64,000 nucleotides of DNA from Terana coerulea. Taxonomy: Eukaryota > Basidiomycota > Agaricomycetes > Polyporales > Phanerochaetaceae. The DNA lies in NCBI GenBank assembly GCA_024811115.1, contig JAKOGH010000035.1, positions 1 through 64,000 of the forward strand, given 5' to 3'. The notes under the pieces were generated by a model, which saw only the letters and a list, made by a program, of their open reading frames with translations, searched no databases and was not told where the DNA came from. Both the position numbers and the translations under genes were made by a program. Shown here one piece after another: positions 56,509 to 64,000 of the stretch (position 1 is its first letter; the number at the start of each line of letters is the position of its first letter).

Positions 56509-58144
56509 ATGGATGCTCTTGCACACGACGCTGCGACCCAATTGTTGGGAAAGGAGCCTGAACACACGCGGAGTGCCAGGCGGGACCGCAGGGACTACCT
56601 CATCGGCATTGGGCTGTTGCTCATAGTCGTGGTGTTGTGGACATCATCCAATTTTGTGACGCAGGTAGGCCTTCTTCTGGACAACATTTACGGAGATATT
56701 GACCAGGATGGTGTACGAAGGACCTCTATGAAGTTGGCTATGATAAGCCGTTCTGGTGCGTGTGGTTCCAGGTCCCTGACAAGTCCATCCCGTGCTGAGG
56801 CTCATCTGCAACAGGATAACGTACCTCAGCACCGCTTCATTTACACTATATCTACTTCCATACTTGATGCGAAGGGTGTTGGGAAGGGAGAAGCCAGGCG
56901 ATGGAGGTAGGTACGTGACCTCAAGACGAGCAGGAAACGCCGTCTAATCTCCTAGAAAGCAGACACCGTGAAGGATATCAACCGCTGAGAAGCGATGGAA
57001 ACCATTCTGAGACTGGACTGCACGCTGTGAGTCGCGGTGGAGCACAGTCTATCACTGAGGCTAATTATCGTATAGACATCGGAGCCTTTAACAGAGGTTC
57101 TACCACCTCTCACCACAAGAGACACCGCTGCATTGGCAGGATGGTTCTGCTTCCTGTGGTTCGTGGCGAACTGGGCTCTGAATGCAGCACTTGGATACAC
57201 CAGCGTCGCGAGCGCGACTATTCTGTCGGCCATGAGTGGTCTGTCCTTCACTGTCCATGATCATCGCGGTCCCTAACAGCCGTCACAGGCTTCTTCACAC
57301 TTGCAATTGGTCGCATCTTTTCGCGTCGAGACGCTTACTCTTGTGAAGATAATAGCTGTAGCTACCAGGTGAGCACATGCTTCCGATGTACGACCCATGT
57401 CTCATCCAGTTCGCAGCTTTGGAGGAGTAGTTCTCGTTTCCCTGTCTGATTCATCTCAGGACCTCCCGGACCCCGGCGCTGGCGTACCTAAACCCAATCC
57501 ATCAGGGATGGTCAGTGTGTTTGGCTTCGCCCCCATCATTGGCGACGCACTTGCGTTGTTCTCCGCCCTCTTCTACGCGCTCTACGTAACCCTGCTCAAG
57601 GTCCGGGTTCGCGAAGAGTCCAGAGTCGACATGCAGCTCTTCTTTGGCTTCGTTGGACTGTTCAATGTTCTGTTTTCATGGCCCGTGGGCGTCCTTCTTC
57701 ACCTCGCTCATGTTGAACGATTTGAGCTACCCACGTCCAACAAGGTCATCGTGGCTATTTTGATAAACGTGAGTTCGGATTCTCAAGGCAGGGATCTTAA
57801 GTTTAACCGCGTCGGCCATATAGATGGGAATTACCTTATCAAGTGACTATCTCTATGTCATCGCTATGCTCAAGACCACGCCTCTGGTTGTTACCATCGG
57901 CCTCTCACTAACAATGCCCCTGGCAGTTATCGGTGACTTCGTGCTCCACAAACCTGTCAAATTCAAGGTCATCCTGGGAGCGGCGTTGGTTCTTCTTAGC
58001 TTCGTGGTGATTGGTTTGGAGGACTCCCGGAACGAAGGCGAGAAAGATCTGGTGTCTGGCCTGCCCTTGGACGAAGAACATGCGGGACCGAGGGAGGATG
58101 TTGAGGAGGAAGTAAGTTTGGATTCTCAGGTTGTGTCTTCTTGA
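56509..58144 (+). CDS. SLC35F5-type DMT-fold membrane transporter
   Basis: Ten-helix drug/metabolite-transporter-fold protein close to SLC35F5 and yeast YML018C, a vacuolar-membrane protein of unknown substrate. Helix 1 is YLIGIGLLLIVVVLWTSSNF; after introns come DLYEVGYDKPFWITYLSTASF, ALAGWFCFLWFVANWALNAAL, GYTSVASATILSAMSG and PIIGDALALFSALFYALYVTLLK, then SSDYLYVIAMLKTTPLVVTIGLSL in shorter pieces, then LGAALVLLSFVVIG. The C-terminal tail is acidic. First exons: 56509-56664, 56721-56755, from 56815. One extra T in TTTT at 57318-57321 breaks IGRIF from RVETLTLVK. A short loop (HREGYQPLRSD) follows the second helix pair. Substrate unknown. Confidence 0.85.
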
Positions 58145-58636
58145 TCCCGGGTATTGTAAGGTTGTTTTTATACCATGTCTTGCCAGGCTACCATGCACAT
58201 GTACTAGTTCCCACCAATTTCTCCGTCATGGCCGGGCTGCTGATCATGCCCTCGCATGTACCCGGGTTGAGAGTTGTTACTTTCGTCCGGTAGTTCCCTT
58301 CGCACGATATCCTCCTCCTGCACAATGCGTGCATCTGACCATGGGAGTACTTGTCGGCCTCAGTACAAAGGTTTTTGCGGTGCGATATCGGTACTCTATG
58401 ACGGACGCCTGCCCGCGTGCCTGACACTGCCTGTGAACGACACCGCTTTCCGAAAGCAGTACGCTCGGCAAATGCCGATGCGTGCGTGGTTAATACGTGG
58501 CCGCTGCGCTTCTGTCCCTCATTTCCTCCCCCTCCACGTCGCCGCAGTTCCTAATTCTCCTACAAGACCAGCCCATTCATTCTCTGTGCTCGCAACCTCC
58601 ACGTAACGAAACGTACATCCGAACATACTACTCGTC
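58145..58636. other. HAC1 promoter and leader region
   Basis: 492 bp before the first candidate start of HAC1. No clear UPR element identified. Confidence 0.4.
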
Positions 58637-59743
58637 ATGAAGCGTTCAGCAGACTCAGCTTTCGTGGTCGAACAACTACCAAGTTCACCCGAATCCTCAT
58701 CGTACCCTTCTCCATCCCCTTCCTCCTCAGAATGTCCTCTCGCAAACGCTCTCGCTCAGAAGTCACACCAGAAGAGCGCAAGGAGGCACGCGCACACCGT
58801 AACCGCATCGCCGCCCAGAACTCCCGTGACAGGCGGAAAGCGCAGTTCTCGCATCTCGAGCTTCGGGTGGCCGAGCTCGAGGAGGAGAACAGGCAGCTGC
58901 GGGCGGGCATGGGCATCTCTGCTCCCCACCATTTGGACGAGCAGGTTACCCTAGAGCGCCAGAAGGAGCAAGCCCGGGAGAGGGAGAACCAGGAGCTGAG
59001 AGAGAGAATCAAGACCCTCGAGAACGGCTGGGACGCCGTTGTCAAGGCCCTCGCGGCATCTGGTCTACCCTTCGCAGTCCCCACCCCATCCACCTCCACT
59101 CCGCCATCATCATTAACTGCGCCGACACATCCACCAACCTACCCCCTCTCGCCCGCCCCATCAACACCATCCTCGAGCTCCGTATGTTTCGAGTTTGACG
59201 ACTTCGAGCCCACTTGCCACCTAGCACGGGTGGCGACCACCGATGCCCTCTTTTATCATCGGTGCCCCAGCAGCGGGTGGACTCGCTACGAATCAGCTTG
59301 AACTCGAGCTCAACCCTTCCCCATGCTCGCCATCGAGCTCTGCGGCATCCGCTATCGAGCCGACTGCGCCGGTTGTTCCCATCGACGAGGACACGCTGGA
59401 GGACCTCTTCCGCGAGATCCTCGCGCCCTCGCCGGTACTCTCGGCCGCGCCTGTGCCCATTGGCACCGCCTCGAGCGCCGCCTCCTCCCAGCCAACGACC
59501 GCGTCCCCCCGGGCAGGGGCGCAGGGAGTGAGCGCGCTAGCAGCAGAATCGATCATCGACTGGGAAGGTGAAGCAGAGATGCAGAGACTTTTGGATATGC
59601 TCCCCGATGTTCGCCAAACCGTCAACCCGTTCGACACGTCGATCGACACCAGCGACTTACCCAGTGCTCTCGACCTGGGCATCTGTGGATGGGACACCGT
59701 GATCACATCACCACCCGCTCACATCGCCATCGACGCGTTCTAA
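58637..59743 (+). CDS. HAC1: Hac1/XBP1-type bZIP unfolded-protein-response factor
   Basis: bZIP transcription factor of the unfolded protein response. Basic region RKEARAHRNRIAAQNSRDRRK (the NRIAAQNSR core) is followed by a leucine zipper LELRVAELEEENRQLRAGM. Two starts are possible: ATG 58637 (MKRSADSAFVVEQ, one frame away) or ATG 58732 (MSSRKRSRSEV, with A at -3). The bZIP frame stops at 59299-59301 (from 58732, 189 residues). An open frame one step over then runs to 59743 with no stop after 59224. Removing 46 nt, 59225-59270, joins PTCHLA to AGGLATNQLELEL and yields about 321 residues. The removed piece is bounded by hairpins with 7-nt loops, the arrangement cut by Ire1 in HAC1/XBP1 mRNAs. 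The downstream part is acidic (IDEDTLEDLFREIL), a plausible activation domain. Confidence 0.85.
59216..59280 (+). promoter_or_regulatory. Predicted Ire1 splice element (46-nt unconventional intron)
   Basis: 5' hairpin: GCCACC (59216-59221), 7-nt loop tagcacg, GGTGGC (59229-59234), six perfect pairs. 3' hairpin: TGCCC (59263-59267), 7-nt loop CAGCAGC fitting the CNGCNGN rule, GGGTG (59275-59279). Cutting after the third loop base of each removes 59225-59270. A further 8-bp stem (CACCGATG/CATCGGTG) lies inside the intron. The 5' loop keeps G at -1 and C at +1 but departs from CNGCNGN at two positions. Confidence 0.7.
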
Positions 59744-60612
59744 CATCAAAATAGTTCTCGGGTTTGGGGGTTTCTTTCCGTCGCATCTCTCTAATTTATA
59801 TAATCTTTCCGGTCATGGTATCTGGTTCGCTCTTGATTTTCTCCTTTTTTTTTTTGGCATAATCCCGCATCCTCACGACCCTTTAGTACTAGTCACCCCG
59901 CACCTTTTTCGGCTCGCTTCACCCTCGATGCTGCCTCCCTGCTGTCGCGTCCGCTTTTCTCCCCTTTGGGTTGACGAATCGTGTTCTCGGTCGGTCGGTG
60001 AGCGCTCAGGTTGTTTAGTAGTTTGTACAAGCTGTATTGTGGCTCGGTGCTTCAGATGAATGCAACGGAGTGCGAAATTCTTGATTCTTGTGAAGCCTAC
60101 TTCAGAGCGCGGTGCGCATAGGTGCGAATCGCAGTTGTATTCGTTGGGTGCGTACACTGCATGCTAGAAGGATTGACATTGACCATTGACGTAACAGCTT
60201 CTGTGTATAGTCAGTATCATTGTTTGAGCTCTTGAGTGAGGACAAGTGCGATAGGGGTGCATGTACACAAGATCCAGTTCCAGCGGAGCCCGAGTCTAGA
60301 CAAATGTTTAGGACAACCATTGTCAATGGTGTCCGGGTCAGTGTTACAAAATTGCAGCAAGGGTGTGGATTTTTTACAGTAAAAGCAGCGAGTGAAGGTT
60401 GATCAAGCCATATATAGCTAGCCGTAAGAGACGTGTCTCAAGAAAGAAAGAAAAAGGCGTTCAACCCGATAACGATCCGGACACCACTTCCAAATGGCCG
60501 GTGGCGTGGCACTGCAGTTTGTTGGTGGACTCAAGTGGAGTGGCTGGAGTCTTGACTGCAGTTATTCTTGCCTGTCAGCGGCAAGAGAATAAAAAGCGCT
60601 TCTGCAAAGAAT
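59744..60612. other. HAC1 3' region and spacer, no gene
   Basis: 869 bp. T-rich tract at 59848-59856. No coding evidence. Confidence 0.5.
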
Positions 60613-60685
60613 GGCCAACGCCGGGGTCGAACCGACGACCTTGGCGTTATTAGCACCACGCTCTAACCAACTGAGCTAGTCGGCC
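60613..60685 (-). tRNA. tRNA-Ile(AAT), second copy
   Basis: Same 73-nt tRNA as at 39297-39369, differing by one acceptor-stem base (GGCCGAC instead of GGCCGGC), which turns a G-U wobble into A-U. Anticodon loop CTAATAA, anticodon AAT. A five-T run (minus strand, 60591-60595) about 18 bases downstream is a plausible RNA polymerase III terminator. Confidence 0.95.
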
Positions 60686-61686
60686 ATATGAGGGGGCTTA
60701 GAGCTACAGTATATCATCCTAGCAACAGCTCGTATCGCATTGCCACGGTTAACGCTGAAAGCTTTGTGGCGTTCGGCCGCTCCGAAAACTTACGCCCATG
60801 TTCCTTCGCTAGCCTTCATCTCTGCTTGTGCAATGCAACGTGAAGGCGATTCAATCGCATCACTTGACTTTTTACATCACATAATCATCTCGGATCGCTC
60901 TCCCAGACGTGAAGATGCTTGGAGAGCTCACCTAGCAGACACACGGGCAATCGCGGCCCTATTTGCCAAGCAGACGCGGACTTTCAGGCCGCATGCGCTG
61001 TATCTCAGTGAGTGTGTATCAATATTCTGAGGACAGCAGGTTTCTGTTTTTGATGATTGAGAACAGACACGTAATCATCCCGTACTGGCCGAGGCATAGA
61101 CGGCAGATTTCGCCGAGAAGTTGCACGTCCGTCCCAAGTCTCGAATCGGCATAGCAGCTCTTTTGAATCATTGGCTTACTTGCGCCGCTTCTGCTCCTCA
61201 TCTACTGCATTCCGTTTTGGAGCTCGACAGCGGTCAAGACGCGCAATAACAGTAGCCGGCTCATATCGCTCCAACCTAAGCTCAAGTACTGAGAAGCAAA
61301 GGGCCTCGAGCTCAAAGCGGTCCAATGATTTCGGATGAGCTGCTAAGCCAGCTACTTCCAACGATTAGATAAGGGTGACGGTCGAACGATTTACGGATAG
61401 ATGGGTTATCGTCGACGCGGAAACGCGCTTGATGCTGAAGCTTTGGTTGCCTCTAACAGTGAGTGCTATTGAACGTTCAATAGTAATGCGCATTTTAATA
61501 TTTACTCACGCGCAGCGTGCCTCGTGCTACATCAGACTGGCCTGGGAACCGACTTACTCAGCCATTAAGTTGGACGCATTGCATACGTGGCCGGACTCAG
61601 AGCGAAAGAGGCAATGACGGGTATATATAGGTTTCCATCACGAGCTCAATGCTCGACGCAATAGCCTCTCCGCGGTCATTCATTCC
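60686..61686. other. Intergenic, no supported gene
   Basis: 1 kb with short frames only; the last part is the glycosyltransferase promoter, with a TATA-like tatatata at about 61622. Confidence 0.45.
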
Positions 61687-63795
61687 ATGTCTGCCGAAAA
61701 GACTCAGCACATCGCTGTCCACGCGTACATAGGATGGGGTGCGAACTCCTTCTGCACGTGTCTCATAGGGCGGGGCTGACTTGCTCATAGGGCACGTTAG
61801 GGCACTCTGTGCTTTGCTAGCACGGATGGTTCAGCTTCGCCCCATCAATATCACATTCTTCACTTCTCGTAGACTGTACGACAAGGTGACTGCTGAGCTG
61901 TCTCGCAGTTTTAATGTAGGGCAAGAAGCTGAACTTGCTCGTATCCGGTATGTGTACTGGGGAGTTATCACTGCGGCTGAGCTCTTAATTCTCGCTTACA
62001 GATTGGTGGCACTTGTGGACCATGAGCACAATCCCATAGACATGGAGTTCATTTTAGAATCATTCAAAGAGCAATTCCAGAAGCTTGTCAACGAGGAGCC
62101 TGTTCGATGCGCCATAAGTGGTACCGAGGTTGCCATCTTGCCCCGACCGAGCTCCATTCTGGTCGATGTATGTAGCATCATCTCTTAAAAACGCTATACT
62201 CTTACTGACTCGATCTGGGAATACAGATTTTTGACTACCAGCAAATGCTCGTCGCGCGCGAGCAAGCCCCTGGCATCAAGGTGTATACTTGGGCAGTTGG
62301 ATCCATCACCTGCATGAACGCCGTTCTGGGTCCTTTTGGGCCACATAGTGCTGGTGAAGTTCAACGACGGATCGACGCCGTCATGGCGGCAAGCGGGAAA
62401 CCGATCGCTGAGGCAGCCTACGAAGTAAGCGTCAAATTGGGCGGCTCGTGGACATATCGGCTTGCGCTAACGCAGAATATGCGTAGGCCTTGTTCACTCC
62501 CAGGGATGAGGTTATGCGCTATCCGGGACTTCCGCCGATGCACCACTACGAGCATCACTCACAGAAGGTATCCACGCCGTTGTTGTCGAATTTCCGGCGT
62601 TGATTCACATATCGATAGTCAATCGTAAATTCGCCATCCGTCGGGTTCTTCTTCGTGTATGCTAATAAGTGTGTACATTATATCTGTCTTATCCCTGCCC
62701 CCGCCGTTATACTGACCGTTCCTTGCCCAGGTCGACCCACGAGTGCGATGGCTTCATCACGTCTTCCATCGAGACCATGGAGTCCAAAGACGCACTCCGA
62801 TTCTTCATTGACTTCTTCAACTTGACTTCGCGCAAGTTCTATATGCTGGGCCCTCTGTTTCCTTCCTCGGAGCAAGCCGCCCAGATCGAACTGGAGCAAG
62901 CGTCCAAGTCCCCCGAAATCATGAGCTTCATGGACAAGGTTCTGCAGACCCATGGCCAGCGATCGCTGATCTACGTGAGTCATCATCCTCCGATTGTGCC
63001 GTTTCGCTAATTGGATGTTGTCACAGATCTCGTTCGGCTCCATTTTCTGGAGTACCGAGCCGGAGAAAATCTGGCTCTTGCTGGACATCTTCATCGGCAG
63101 GAGCGTTCCCTTCGTGAGTTATTGACAATGAAGTTGCGGCGAGTCTTGTGGCTGAGAAGTTTCAGATCATGGCCCATGGCTCGCCCTTCGCACAAATTCC
63201 TGAAGACGTTCGCGCGAGAGTCGAGGCCTCGGGGCTAGGATTTCTGACCTCCTGGGCACCTCAGCAAGCCATTCTCAGTCATTCGGTGAGCTTTTCTCGC
63301 TGGTACGGCGGAGTTTCCGATGATTCAAATTTGTGTCGCCGCAATTTTAGGCTGCTGCGTGGTTTGTGACGCATGGTGGATTCAACAGCCTAACCGAGTC
63401 AATGGAGGCCGGTGTACCACTGTACGTGCACGCATCTTTGAGCCGGTAATGCGCACACGATATTGACATTTATCACCTACAGCATTTGCTGGCCGTTCAA
63501 CGCCGACCAGCCGGTCAACAGCATACATCTCACGGAGAACCTCGATATCGCGTACGAGCTCCTCGAAGTCCGCAACGGGAACGGCCTCAGGCCTATCTAT
63601 CGCAACGGAATCACGCTGACAGGCACCTTAGAAGCCCTGCGAACTGAGGTCCTCAGAGTGCTCGACAAGGCGTTTGGTGAAGATGGCGCCAAGAAGCGGG
63701 CGAACCTGGCAAAGTTGACGGAGGCTTCCAAGGAGCTGTGGAAAGACGGCGGTTCCGGGCGGCGCGCAGTCGAGGAGTTGCTCGATATTCTGTGA
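61687..63795 (+). CDS. UDP-glycosyltransferase (GT1 family)
   Basis: Transfers a sugar from a UDP-sugar to a small acceptor, acceptor unknown. Starts MSAEKTQHIAVHAYIGWGHVRALCALL, where GHVRAL is the N-terminal acceptor-side motif with the catalytic-type His in the first strand. Exon 1 is 61687-61738 and exon 2 begins at 61791; about eight more short introns follow, not all resolved. The sugar-donor box near the C-terminus reads FLTSWAPQQAILSHS, then after an intron FVTHGGFNSLTESMEAGVP, then ICWPFNADQPVN. The order W..Q, HGG..S..E and D-Q matches the PSPG-type donor site. Ends EELLDIL. About 500 residues, normal. No signal peptide, so probably cytosolic. Confidence 0.88.
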
Positions 63796-64000
63796 TGAGA
63801 TACAGTAGAAATGTAGTATTGTCCTTATAGGTGGGATATGGTACGTTATGGCATGGGAGTAAAGTGGAGGACGCGTACAATTATGATTGATAGTCCAGTC
63901 GTAGCTATATCGGACAAATTGTTCGACGGGTGAGTGATCACCTTCAGCTAAGAGAAAAATAAAGCGTCCGTTTGATCGCAAGGAAATAGAAGAGGAAATA
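63796..64000. other. 3' flank of glycosyltransferase
   Basis: 205 bp to the window end; nothing recognised. Confidence 0.5.

Noticed and set aside
57781..57850. Short plus-strand continuation after ILIN in the SLC35F-type gene as coding
   Set aside because: gtgagttcgg after AAC is a good donor and the next exon resumes at GITLSSDYLY, so the continuation is intron sequence.
59268..59346. CAGCAGC at 59268 as the 5' (not 3') Ire1 site with CTGCGGC at 59340 as the 3' site
   Set aside because: The second motif has almost no flanking stem, and the pair is 72 nt apart, a multiple of three, so the required frame shift would not result.

Overview
The window looks like Agaricomycete (basidiomycete, probably polypore-like) nuclear DNA. 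Genes are intron-dense, with introns of about 45-75 nt and GTRNGY..YAG borders, and both strands are used without operons. The identifiable proteins are fungal: Sm D3, proteasome alpha subunit, Tsr1, PalC, Chz1, a Hac1-type bZIP, a Ctr copper transporter, a DUF6593-like protein, and a basidiomycete membrane-protein family recognised by an NPNRRGT motif.

Layout: 1-6531 is a decayed Ty1/copia LTR retrotransposon on the minus strand, with its outer LTR edge exactly at base 1. 6532-12351 is gene-poor, with a GAACT/GGTTC repeat block ending in a hAT-like terminus. 12352-17875 holds a D-amino-acid-oxidase-like enzyme, a membrane-anchored CPYS glutaredoxin, a tiny Cys-rich secreted peptide and an RNase P Rpr2/Rpp21-like subunit (minus). 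17876-24933 is gene-poor and contains a 787-bp hAT-like MITE with a perfect 8-bp target-site duplication. 24934-35957 holds the NPNRRGT-family membrane protein, gluconokinase (minus), Chz1 (minus), a DUF6593-like protein and PalC. 35958-39369 has a secreted tandem-repeat precursor with TAG at codon 2, a second MITE (742 bp, perfect 8-bp TSD) and a tRNA-Ile(AAT). 40018-45039 is a tandem array of three alpha/beta hydrolases plus a relic. 45418-64000 holds a CLC transporter (minus), Sm D3, Ctr (minus), proteasome PRE9/alpha, Tsr1, an SLC35F-type transporter, HAC1, a second tRNA-Ile(AAT) and a GT1 UDP-glycosyltransferase.

The strongest unusual signals are: (1) a predicted 46-nt Ire1-type unconventional intron in the HAC1 homolog, bounded by two hairpins with 7-nt loops, whose removal switches the bZIP frame into a long downstream open frame; (2) a 71-residue secreted precursor with a Kex2 site and a symmetric C-x2-C-x2-C-x4-C-x2-C-x2-C core; (3) a secreted two-repeat precursor of unknown role; (4) two MITEs delimited to the base by 8-bp duplications; (5) micro-exons in SMD3 and PRE9.

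Several conserved genes have single-base frame breaks, mostly in short homopolymers (near 13278, 14505, 25889, 32007, 32105, 41313, 44711, 52854, 55379 and 57318). This pattern looks more like residual sequencing indels than like decay of ten housekeeping-type genes, so those genes are annotated as genes. Exon borders were read by eye from splice consensus and protein continuity and have not been tested against RNA.
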